Source: Nemertoderma westbladi
Taxonomy: Eukaryota; Xenacoelomorpha; Nemertodermatida; Nemertodermatidae
Length of the DNA stretch: 64,000 bases
Direction of reading: 5' to 3'
NCBI GenBank assembly: GCA_032718475.1
Contig: JAUCBJ010006810.1
Location: 62,001 to 126,000, forward strand
Numbering within the stretch: the first letter of the stretch is position 1; the number at the start of each line of letters is the position of its first letter. Position numbers and translations under genes: made by a program. The notes beneath the pieces are model-generated. The model was given only the letters and a program-made list of their open reading frames with translations. It was not told where the DNA came from and did not search any database. Shown here piece after piece: positions 11,525 to 21,108 of this stretch.

Positions 11525-11742
11525 TGAATAATTCGTTTTTGTCGTTTTTTTTTATTTGTGGTGAAATAAAAAAAAACGACAAAAACAAGAAATTCATGAA
11601 TAATTCGTTTTTGTCGTTTTTTTTATTTGTGGTAAAAAAAAAAAAACGACAAAAACAAGAATTCATGAATTAATTTGTTTTTGTCGTTTTTTTTTAACTC
11701 GAAATGAAATATTTTTTAAGTTGTCCCTTCTGGGCCACCATA
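11525..11742. repeat. Palindromic array and right TIR of the older transposon
   Basis: The gacaaaaac palindromic units continue from the 6435 side. The segment 11695-11742 is the inverted copy of the left TIR at 3118. Confidence 0.8.
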
Positions 11743-11759
11743 CCATGCTTTTGGTTTTT

Positions 11760-12640
11760 TATGATTAAAATTTTGATACTGTATCCTCTAGTTCCAAAAT
11801 TGGAAGTTTTTGACCTGCCGTTTTTGGCATTTTTATTCTGATATAGGAAGAGCAGCTGCAGAATGGCAGAGAGAGTGGTTGTAGTTGATGAGTTGCAGGC
11901 ATATTACCAAACTTTTGTTGTAAATGTGTCAGTGTCATGCTGTGAAATGACATTCTGACATTTGACATTCTAGCAGTCTGAGTCTAGTGAGTTGCATGTG
12001 TGTGTATAGTCTACAGTCACAGTGTACTTGTACTATTACAGTATTATCCAATATCCGAATACCTTAATGTTAACCTTGATATGATATCTTCTTAACTACC
12101 TAAGAAACGCCATGGGCCATACAACAATGTAAGATTTGATAACGTTCCGGTTATCAATTTCAATACTTTGTCTCTGTTTGTGTTTCTATACATTCTGACA
12201 TTTTTTTAACATTTCGCTATCAGCATCACCTGCTTAGCTTGAAGAAGACTCTGTTCCAGTTGTTGTTGTTAGTACTTCCAGACAGCTGGACGCGGTCCTT
12301 CATTACCAGTGCCTTTTGCTTTATTAAATGCCGACTTTGTGCCACACATCTACCGGTACCTGTCTAATGCATAAGTAACCGCTTTAGTATAAGTATTAAT
12401 AAGTATTAGCTATTAATTTGCAAAGTATAGTTTGTTGGTGAGTGAGTAACTAATCGCAACTACTCTGAGTGTAAGACTTATTTGCATTAGATCATTATAA
12501 GTACTTTTATATGCTTAATGTAACATAGTACAATACTATAATATCAATTGAACGCGGTCAACGCACTACATGAACATGACATCATGATGTGGGATATAAG
12601 TTCGCTTCTCCTCTAGCGGTCTAGCGTGTGCTAAGGAATT
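11760..12640. other. Non-coding stretch
   Basis: No supported gene. A 67-aa frame at 11765-11968 has no recognisable features. The sequence looks like degraded repeat DNA. Confidence 0.5.
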
Positions 12641-12870
12641 TGTAGAAATTGGGATCTAAGTTCACCTAGTTAGGATCTACTGATCTAAGTTAACATAGCT
12701 GCCTAGTTCAGTAGTTAGGATCTAAGTTCCCCTGGACTGCCGGCGCCGGGTAGGATCTAAGTTCACCCAGATATAGGATCTATGTTCGGGTTCGCATATA
12801 TAGGACCCAGGCTCACAAAGATCTAAGTTCCTCAAACTGTCAAAGTCAGGCCCTGCAGGATCTAAGTTCG
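12640..12870. repeat. Degenerate minisatellite (aggatctaagttc)
   Basis: About nine spaced copies of ggatctaagttc, 20-45 bp apart, with divergent spacers. Not coding. Confidence 0.7.
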
Positions 12871-13134
12871 TTTATACTTTCAATTTTGGAATTAATGCCG
12901 AAATTGGAATAAAAACTTCAATTTTTGAAAACTGCCAATTTTGGCATAGATCACTGACTGACCTAAGGTTTTTGCCAGCCCTGTGTCTGAAAGTCCCTTA
13001 ACAGCTTAAAAAAACACTTATCTGCTTATAGGGCCTATATATTTATATATATATACGGTAGGCCTACCGCTTGTATTTTATGAAACGCTTTTTACAATTT
13101 TTTTCATTAACCTTTTTTCTACCGACTGTCTGAC

Positions 13135-13400
13135 CATATGGTTTCGCTCAATTAAAGTGATCGTTTATTGTTTTGGTTAGAAAAGCCCGCATCTGTTAAC
13201 CAGCTCCTTTCCCTCAATTGGTAAAGTGGCTGTTTATTGTTTTGGGGTTTGGTAAAGTGATTGTTTATTGTTTTGGTTAGAAAAGCCCGCCTCTGCAACC
13301 AGCTCCTTTCCCACAATTGGTAAAGTGGCTGTTTATTGTTTTGGTTAGAAAAGCCTGCCTATGTAACCTGCCCCTTTCCCTAAAAAAAATGGTGAAATTA
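13135..13400. repeat. Tandem repeat (tgtttattgttttggttagaaaagcc)
   Basis: Three to four copies of a roughly 75-bp unit that includes caattggtaaagtggc and ccagctcctttccc. Related sequence lies in inverted orientation at 58240-58430, so this is a dispersed family. Confidence 0.8.
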
Positions 13401-13509
13401 ATTTGCATGCTTGGTATTGTTTCATACTCGTACCGGTATTTCTATTATTATACTCAGATTACTGGATTATGCTATGTATAATACAAATATTGATTGAGAA
13501 AACCATGTT

Positions 13510-13745
13510 TATCTAATTTACAATTTTTGGGAAAATTTTTCCCGTCTTTTTTCCCGCTATTTCCCCAAGGAGACCGGGAAATTTGTGAAAAATTTCAGAG
13601 TCTTTTTATACCGGTACATAGCGTTACGATTACGATGCAGTTATTACTATAATGTACTGTAATGAATATTTTCCCGTATTTTTTCCCGGTGTTTTCCCCA
13701 GGAAACCGGGAAATTTGAGAAAAACTTTCTAAGTGTTTTCCCACC
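13510..13745. repeat. Two-copy direct repeat (tttcccg...accgggaaattt)
   Basis: Two copies of about 75 bp at 13525-13600 and 13670-13740. Both contain cccgtattttttcccg-like text and ccgggaaattt. No gene is present. Confidence 0.65.
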
Positions 13746-14362
13746 AGACAAGTGTTTTAGATTTAGACACATGCGTTTTTTTAGCGTTTCAGCGCCCCCC
13801 AAACCGGAAATTCCCTCGTTCCGAGTTTATTTGACTCAGTCTCCCATTCCGGGTTAATTTTTACTCCATGTGAATGTTTATGTTCAACCGAGCATTTTTC
13901 GCCTTGAATGCAAAATGCAACACCATATCCATCGTGAAGATCGCAGTTTAGTTGGAATCGTTCATATGAGTAGAGTATAGTCTAGGGGTAGTCTAGTACC
14001 GGTTCAAAACAGTGCATTCACTGAATTACTGGCTGAATTGTTATCAATTCTGCAATTTGAATCTCCCGCTAGGATTTGCATAGCAGGCATAGCAACGGAC
14101 ATATGTACCGGTAGTTGATCATGACGTTTAATTTTGAATTTTCGCCGAAGAAATAATGGCCAACCATTGTTTTCTTCCTCTTTCTTGATAAATCTATCTA
14201 GGTGTTTCTAGATATTTCCGGCCTTAAAACTAGGTGTTTCCGCTTTTTGGAACGTACGTTAGGCCTACCATTAACGGTTCTTACTGCCATGCTACTACTG
14301 TCAGATTGTACTAACTACCGTCGTAGACAGTTAAACACAATTAAAAACAATTGTTATATGTT

Positions 14363-14899
14363 ATGGCCTCATCGGGATCACGCAGCATTGGGACTGATGG
14401 TCATGATTATTTCCACCGAGAGAAAATAGGCGACCAATACAAGAAAAGCGCTGTCCTAAAGGTCCGATTAAAGAAAACCTCTGCTGTTGAATTACTCCTA
14501 TGGCTGCTGGCTTTGCTTTTCAGTGTCAGCGGTATGGCCTATAAAACTTCGAGTTTTATCAAGACGAGTTTTATTCTTAAAGGAAGTTTGTTTACGTGGG
14601 AAGCAGGTCTCGTACCGGTTTGTATATTTGGTTACGGAGCATTACAACGCAATAATCGAACACTTATGACATTGTATTGGTGCGGTCAATTAGTATTATG
14701 TTGTTTATCTTCCGGTTGTGCGATTTTTTACGTTCTGGCTGGTTCTGGATTTATCACGTCTCATCTCGGAAGCAAACAAACACTGCAATACATCGATCTT
14801 ATAATCTTTAGTTTCTTTATTGTATGCTCGCTTTCTCATCTGTGCAGTCTAAATTATTCGAAACAATTACATTTAGCTTGGTCCAAGAAAGGTGTATAG
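14363..14899 (+). CDS. jagn1: Jagunal-like ER membrane protein
   Basis: The 178-aa protein starts at the ATG of MASSGSRSIGTDG. Frame-open codons upstream begin with TTG and are not preferred. The N-terminus (SGSRSIGTDGHDYFHRE, then a basic stretch up to KKTSAVELLLW) is the hallmark of jagunal homologs. Four hydrophobic segments follow at about residues 45-60, 75-93, 103-127 and 140-160, ending in a YSKQLHLAWSKK tail. Length matches the usual roughly 180 aa. In other animals jagunal proteins sit in the ER membrane and act in secretory traffic and ER organisation. Here the ORF is intronless, so it could be a compact gene or a retrocopy. Sequence between the membrane segments is divergent. It is the clearest host gene in the window. 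Confidence 0.8.
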   Translation: MASSGSRSIGTDGHDYFHREKIGDQYKKSAVLKVRLKKTSAVELLLWLLALLFSVSGMAYKTSSFIKTSFILKGSLFTWEAGLVPVCIFGYGALQRNNRTLMTLYWCGQLVLCCLSSGCAIFYVLAGSGFITSHLGSKQTLQYIDLIIFSFFIVCSLSHLCSLNYSKQLHLAWSKKGV

Positions 14900-15569
14900 C
14901 AGAATACAATTAGTGTACCTATTTGATTTATTGAATTACTTTGGATCGTCGAGAATATCCCAATACAGTATTCTTTAATTGTTTTGTTATGTACTGAAAC
15001 TCTATATAATTTACTGGCAAAAATATAGAAATATCAGTTGTATTTATTTTAATTTTTAAAATTTTTAATTAATTTTGGAAAATTTTTACACAAAAATCTA
15101 CAGTTTTCCAGTCTCCCTCTAGAGGGCGAAATATCTGAAAGAGCTAACCTTAACCAATTTTGTCGTTTATTATCCTGTCCCTATATTTACTGCTGGACCT
15201 TAGGGACATCAACTAACTTCGGATCTATTAGGCCGTTTGATCTGAAAAAAAAAAATATCATTCAAAACAAAAGGTAATTAAATTGTCTATTTGATGAAGT
15301 GAAGGCATGAACGCGAACGCATGAACGCGAGTGTGAACGCATGAACGCGAGTGTGAACGTATGAACGCGATTGTGCTAAACTTATGCGAATATTCCGAAA
15401 ATATTTCAAAAAGTGCAAATATTGTGCGTAAACTTCCAACTAAACTATCTCTGCTATTTATTACCCTACAGAGTTTTTTTTTACTCACAGAAATATCATC
15501 AATATAGAAAATTAATATATAAATTTTCTTATATTTCAATTAGCGCAGATTTTTATCAAGATTCCACAT
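14900..15569. other. Downstream non-coding region of the jagunal gene
   Basis: AT-rich with no ORF of note. Short tandem gaacgcgagtgtgaacgca repeats occur at 15305-15370. No obvious AATAAA signal follows the jagunal stop within 150 bp. Confidence 0.5.
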
Positions 15570-16620
15570 TTGAAAACCGTTTAGCAAGATAAGATCTCTT
15601 TTACTTTTACTTAGGTTCCACCTTGGTGTAGTGGTTGCATTGAATTCACATCTCCTGTAGGTCGTGGTTCGATCCTCACATGGGCCAGGGCAGTTTTCGT
15701 TTCGGCACGAATGCTTTAAAGGGACCAGCCAGGGCGCATCTCTGCCTTGCATCCTTAAGTGGTAGCTAAATGAGTACTGGAGTTTCCTCTGGGAAGTAAA
15801 GTTCTGGGGGGACCGCACTGGAAATAAGTCGTCAGACTTAGTGCGTAATCCCTGGCCTAGCGGCCGAAGAAAATTTACTTTTACTTTACTTTTACTTTAC
15901 TTTTCGAGATATGTCACACGAATAGGCCTATGTCTCTAAAACAATAGAAAGCATAGTATCTGTCTAAAAAATATCTTATATGGGTTTTCTTGGTTGGTGA
16001 CTCCATTTCCGTTGTCACTATTCAAATTTGGCCTCGAAGGTTCTGTCTTAGTTTGCCTGTCAGTCTGTCCGTCAAAATATAACCGAGAGCATGACAGCCA
16101 AACAGACAATTTGTATGTCATCAAAAGAAGTTAAAACTAATACTCGAAATAAATTCTGCGCCCAGGGAAACCCCGATAGCTAAATTCCAATAAAAGTGAA
16201 AACAGACCTCGTAAATGAAATCAGCAACCAGGAAAAACCCCACAGCAAAAATTTTAGCATGGTTTTGTGCTTCTTGTTATCTTGTTGATAGATATATTAA
16301 TATTAATAACATTAGACATTAGACATTAACTATTAAAACATTAGATATATTAATAACATTCTTACATAATATCACATATTTTGCGCGGGAAGGTTCAAAC
16401 AAAAGCAATTATCTCAGAATGTCATTTTTCATTTTTAAAATATTACTCCGCCATTTTTCAACATATTTTTAAGTTTTTGGTATCAAATGAAAGCTAGTAG
16501 TGTGCGCAATAATAAAAGTAGAGCAGTTTTTAGTTTTGTAATTTATTGTTCATCTGGTATATATAACTTTTTTTTATGAAAAAAACAGTGCTTTTTTAAA
16601 AAATTTTTTTTTTTATTTTG
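15570..16620. repeat. Dispersed repeat Y, left copy
   Basis: Matches 51650-52130 in inverted orientation: both hold aaccgtttagcaagat, cgagatatg, tttctattgtttt, ttcgaggccaaattt and tttggtatcaaatgaaagctag landmarks. The left copy carries a SINE insertion and an extra segment at about 16150-16390. No coding capacity is visible. Confidence 0.75.
15609..15905 (+). mobile_element. tRNA-derived SINE
   Basis: A pol III-type head is present: box-A-like tggtgtagtgg at 15624 and box B ggttcgatcc at 15666-15675. A roughly 200-bp body and a ttacttttactttac-rich tail follow. Copy Y at 52095-52115 preserves the uninserted sequence (ctcttttacttttcgaga after complementing), and the flanks here repeat ttttactttt, so an empty site and duplication support an insertion. 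The 92-aa antisense ORF here is a by-product. Confidence 0.8.
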
Positions 16621-17840
16621 AAAAATAGCGGTCACAAAGTTACGATCAAAATTCTGCTCGAATTTTTTTCACGTAATCGACTGATTTTAAAAAACATGTT
16701 ACAACTTCTGAAAATAAAACATAACAAAGGAGTTTAGCATTTTTAGTACATTATTAATAAAGGACACAAATGTTAATGAGGAACAATAAACATTAATTAA
16801 TAATAAATACAATAATACAAAAATAAAAAATAAATTATAATGTCACGACAATTTCGCCAGACTGCACGTGTAAAACTTACTTTTTCCTTTACAAGTTGGT
16901 TAATTAAGGGAAAGGAGCAGGTTATGTTGGAAGGAGTTTATCCTATACAATAGTATAGTCCAGGATAGTCCAGTATAGTACAAGTTAGTCAGTACACGTT
17001 CGTGGGGCATTCGTGCAGGACGAGGCCCAGTTATGAGATACAAATTAAAATTGAGCGACTGTATCACAAAATCATTATTTGAGAAATTTAATCATACCGA
17101 CAATCAATCAAAGAAAGGGGGACAGGACAGTACGTGTTCAGCCCTTTTAATCTGCCCCCCCCCCCCCTTCCTACCAACCAATACATAACCGCGACATCTA
17201 CCACCCAAGGGGCGGAAGGGTAGCACAAACTTATTTTCAATCACACGTTCAATATGCGAAGCCATGTGGTTTATAGGACATATTGAGAATACGAGAAACT
17301 CGATCGAAATACCTGCTCATCCCAGTATCCTTCCGTAGTCACCATACAGCTGCGGTTTATTCCCGTAGAACAGTAGAATTCCCGCAGCTTCCGACCCAAT
17401 TCGACAACAAATTCGCCTCACACTTTCGCGTGGCAGAGAACGTAATCCGGTACGATACACGTCTGACCGACTTTCAACAATTTCCCCCAGGCGATCCCAG
17501 GATCCGGCTGTCCGGTCCGCCGCTAAACCCAAATCGCAATCCTTGTCGATTCGTCCAGTCGTCGACGTAAGTCGGACTCTTCCTACCGCACTCCAAGGTC
17601 AGAAGGTGGGTGGCCTGAGTGAGGCATGAGGAACTTGGCAGTGGCCCGCATTACGATCCGACCGACCGCCGTATTCCCAGTGTAGTAAATAGAATCTTAA
17701 TGACAAGCAAGCAATTCCGTAGTATTTATTCCTCAGTTAATCGCATCTTGATGCCACTCGGCTGCTCGGGTCCAGATACATCGGACTGTCGGAAGCTGTT
17801 TAGATGAAGAAGTTGTTTAGATGGCCTTGCCAACGACCTG
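16621..17840. other. Left flank of the BEL element, no gene
   Basis: AT-rich to 17100, then mixed. A 13-C run is at 17155-17167. Repeat sequence with attaataaaggacacaaatgtt near 16750 is the inverse of the tandem family at 56620. Short ORFs on both strands at 17283-17570 are mirror shadows without family features. Confidence 0.5.
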
Positions 17841-17845
17841 AAGAC
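17841..17845. repeat. BEL target-site duplication, left (AAGAC)
   Basis: AAGAC directly precedes the LTR and is repeated at 50856-50860. Five base pairs is the usual duplication for BEL/Pao elements. Confidence 0.85.
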
Positions 17846-18788
17846 TGGGTTGGTGTAGTGGCGTAAATATCATGTAATGATGAGTTCCCCACTGGACCGC
17901 CCAAATCAGGTAACCCGCCCGTCCGGTGGAAAGGAAACTGATAACTAAACGCTCCAGTGTGGTGTCTGTGCAGGCCGATCCCTACACAGCACCATAGTAA
18001 TACAGAATGTAAACAGATAACAAACAATAAATCAGATATGCATAAGTAAATAAGGCAATAATATAAGTGAATACGTAAAATGAATAAGGAATCTGTACTA
18101 CTAAAGAACTATGTGCCATAAAACAACAATATCACCTTCCACTCTGTCACCAAACCAACTGAACCAATATTGCTAGTCTGTGTATAATGTACCCTGGTAG
18201 CGCGGATGAATATTCCCTAGTAATGAGCCAGAATGGGGGTTTAAGACCCCAGCCTGGCACCCATACGTAGCAAAAACCCTAATTAAGTACATAATCCTAC
18301 TACCTAAAACTAAAACCTACTGAAACCCCCCCAATATAACAATAAACTAGTACATAATGTAGTACGTATTGACCGTCTAATTGCACATTCCTGTCCCTGC
18401 CTCCAGCCGGCAAGGCCAATATCCCATCTCACTGCTACCTATGTCTTGCCACAGGTGCGGCCAGGCAGCCAGCCTATCCCAGATCACGTGCTCTTTGTAT
18501 ACCTCGTTTTTAATCCACCTAGCCCCATGTGTGTATTGATACCTTGAGAGTTGACTTGGTGGAAGGCGTACGTAGTAACCTAATACTAATATTCCTGGAA
18601 ATCACTGCAGCCCAGTCCCCCCCCCCCCCCCCCCCGTGTGCCCTGTAACTAGTTTACCTACACCTACAGTACAAACGGTACAGTAATTACCCCTACAGTA
18701 CAAACATTAGGCTTGGGTGGGAAACCCGTGGTACTAGTATAATATCTGTGTGGGTTTGGGAAGGGTAAGGTTCCGGTTGTCGGACACA
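17846..18788 (-). repeat. BEL 3' LTR
   Basis: 943 bp, starting TGGGTTGGTGTAGTGG on the plus strand and ending GTCGGACACA. It contains a 19-C run at 18617-18635. Paired with the LTR at 49898-50855. Confidence 0.95.
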
Positions 18789-18800
18789 CTCCCCCTTGGG
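18789..18800 (-). promoter_or_regulatory. Polypurine tract next to the 3' LTR
   Basis: Read on the minus strand, CCAAGGGGGAG directly abuts the TGTGTCCG start of the 3' LTR, the expected place and composition of the plus-strand priming site. It is part of a short hairpin region: 18798-18822 is a palindrome with perfect 12-bp arms. Confidence 0.65.
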
Positions 18801-21108
18801 AGTGTAAATGATTTACACTCCCATATCTAAAGGCACGAGCCAGAAGACACCCTGTGAACATCAGGAAAGGTAGGCGACTCCTAAACAATCCGTCGGTTGT
18901 CGGTAAAAAAATTGTGGTAGAAAATGAATAAAAAAAATAATGGTGGGTACTGTTGACCCGGAGTATGGTTTTAAAAAACGGGAGTTGATAGTCCCTCTAC
19001 CAATTCGCCGTGAGTCAGCACACTAGACGAGTTTCCGCTGACCCTACAGACGATTGACATCAACACCCATTTGGGTGTTGATATCGTGAAACGGTTTAAG
19101 CCCCGTAACGCGCTGTTCAGTGCCATCCACTCTCGGATATAGGCGATGGTATCACACCATAAAGGATTCATGATACGAAATAATGTAAATAAATTAATTA
19201 AAAAACACATTGTGCTCGTTGTGCCACGCACACACACTCATTCACTCGTATGTACTTTGGGTGACCCTTGCACCACTTATTGGTGATGGGGCACACCCAT
19301 GGACACCACATCGCTACGCTCTCTGACGTTTTTTACGATCTTTTGGGCACCCATTTAAATATTTATAATCTCTCCGAACGCGCTATCGGTTACCCCAAGT
19401 GTGGGCTCGACCCCCTGCATCCTGGCCAACCCAGGGTACTACCCATCCGCCCAGCTGCGCTCCAACCAACTACTCTGTGTCATTCGTTAACTTCCAACTT
19501 ACATTCTCATTCCTGTCTCAATCACTGCACACGGTGCTATCACATTCCAAACAACCTCAAACTGTTGTGGCCGTCCGTATCGGGCCACCCCCAATGTGCG
19601 CACGTACCTGTGATAAGGTAGGTGGGCCCCATTGGTGGTACCTACTTGTTCGGTACCGTAAGTTGTGAATGGGAGCGTCCACAGCGACGAACCCCACTCG
19701 TGGGCGGCATCTTCTGCTTCACCCACTGCTGTGTGACTGTTATACGTAACTTTCATACACACGTACGTACACACATACACTCTAAATACTAAGTTAACCA
19801 AATCACACCACTCTGTAAACTGTGTTGAACTATCCACCCGTGATAACGCATACACACTCGCACACCCCTCCCCCCCCCCCCCCCCCCCCGTGAGCTCCCC
19901 GAGACAGCCAGTGGTGGATACTTATAGACGGTTTACTGCATAAACATTGTAATCATTCGGTGGTGCGTACCTACATGGATCAAATGGAACAAGAAATGCA
20001 AGTATTGCATCGGGCATTGCAAGGTGTGGCTTGTAAATATGTACAGCGTGACGTATAGTCGCGGTTCTCTCGTAAGGTGCAGTCAAATAACTCTCGTAAA
20101 ATACAGTTAAATCTCCCGTAAGGTGCAGTCAAATAACTCTTGTAAAATACAGTTAAATCTCCCGTAAGGTGCAGTCAAATAACTCTCGTAAAAATACAGT
20201 TAAATCTCCCGTAAGGTGCAGTCAAATAACTCTCGTAAAAATGCAGTTAAATCTCCCGTAAGGTGCAGTCTGTGCTCTCGTAACGTGCAGTCCTACTTGA
20301 TTCGCCGTCTTTTACGGCTATTGATGTCCTCCTCTTTCTGGTCCTCCACCTCCCTGTGGTATTTTACCACGTGTTCGAGGTAGTAGGTCCCGGTGTAGTG
20401 GTCCTCAGTCTGTCGAACCTGTGCATAAGCGACGTCTGCAGCTTATATCCCTGTTGGTCCATGGATAGGCGCCAGAAAGATCTCGTTCCGGCCCAGAAGG
20501 TGTACGTGCCGCTGTCGTCCGACATGACGCTACCCGCGCACTAAATGCCAGAAGAGGCAACGGAATTTAGAGTTTGCTGGGTTGCTCGATTTTGAGGTTG
20601 CCAGCCGTATACTCTCGGTAGCCTTGGTCACGGCAGTATCTTCCACGTATACTAGTATCGTATAATTAATGGATATATTGTCTTAAATAAGAACAAGGTC
20701 TCAATTGTAGATTAATTGTTATTACAGTTAGCTAGTAAAAGGTTGAGAGTTGAACCTTTGTAATAAGTGTGTTGTACCACGAATTCCCCCTACACTACAA
20801 ACTGTCTAAGTTACATTTAGTATTTTAGGATATTACGTAATTATGAATGGTACTGTGTGCTATCTATTATTATTATTATCGAAATTACAAATTCGTGTGA
20901 TTGCACGGTAATCAATAAATCATTTACATATAAATCTTACAGCTGTAGTAAGTAAGCCAACTAGGCCAATTTGATATAAAATAATATTATAAACACACTA
21001 AAGGTAAATAAGGTATCATCAGTTTATTACTTCACTGGTATTACTGCGAATCGCCTGGCGCCACGTATTTATAGTCGGGCCGTCGCGACTAAAGTCACGT
21101 TATTAAGG
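18801..21108. other. Long non-coding 3' region of the BEL element
   Basis: 2.3 kb separates the pol stop from the 3' LTR. No convincing env or other gene is seen; short frames on both strands mirror each other. Notable contents are perfect hairpins (18798-18822; around 19062-19085), a 20-C run at 19870-19889 and a tandem array at 20068-20300. It may be an untranslated tail or an undetected insertion. Confidence 0.5.
20068..20300. repeat. 45-bp tandem repeat in BEL 3' region
   Basis: Four to five copies of a 45-46 bp unit built of gtaaggtgcagtcaaataactc and gtaaaatacagttaaatctcc, with partial copies at the right. It lies between the pol stop and the 3' LTR. Confidence 0.9.

Larger units (their letters stand above)
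3118..11742. mobile_element. Decayed rve/HECT DNA transposon, split by a younger relative
   Basis: The left end tatggtggcccagaagggac at 3118 is repeated inverted at 11742, and identity continues for about 45 bp (through aaaatatttcatttcgagt). Next to each end lie palindromic arrays. A ccatgct duplication lies immediately after the right end (11743-11749) and 5 bp outside the left end (3106-3112). Net of the nested element, this copy is about 3.5 kb. It contains a HECT pseudogene (+) and a transposase pseudogene (-) in convergent orientation, the same pairing as the intact element inserted at 6437-11518. Confidence 0.7.
2920..12958. mobile_element. Possible outermost TIR-bounded element
   Basis: The sequence gtcactgatctatgcc at 2920, followed by aaaattggcattttt, is matched in inverted orientation by the segment ending at 12958. 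The match continues imperfectly for about 70 bp. A degenerate piece of the same repeat lies near 11795-11830. The pair encloses the two nested rve/HECT transposons. No transposase can be assigned to this outer layer and no target-site duplication was identified, so it may instead be two independent insertions of one repeat. Confidence 0.4.

Noticed and set aside
15540-15818. 92-aa minus-strand ORF with several Cys
   Set aside because: It is the antisense of a tRNA-derived SINE.
19268-19855. Overlapping ORFs on both strands as an envelope gene of the BEL element
   Set aside because: Frames mirror each other, with no signal peptide, membrane anchor or Cys pattern of an envelope protein.
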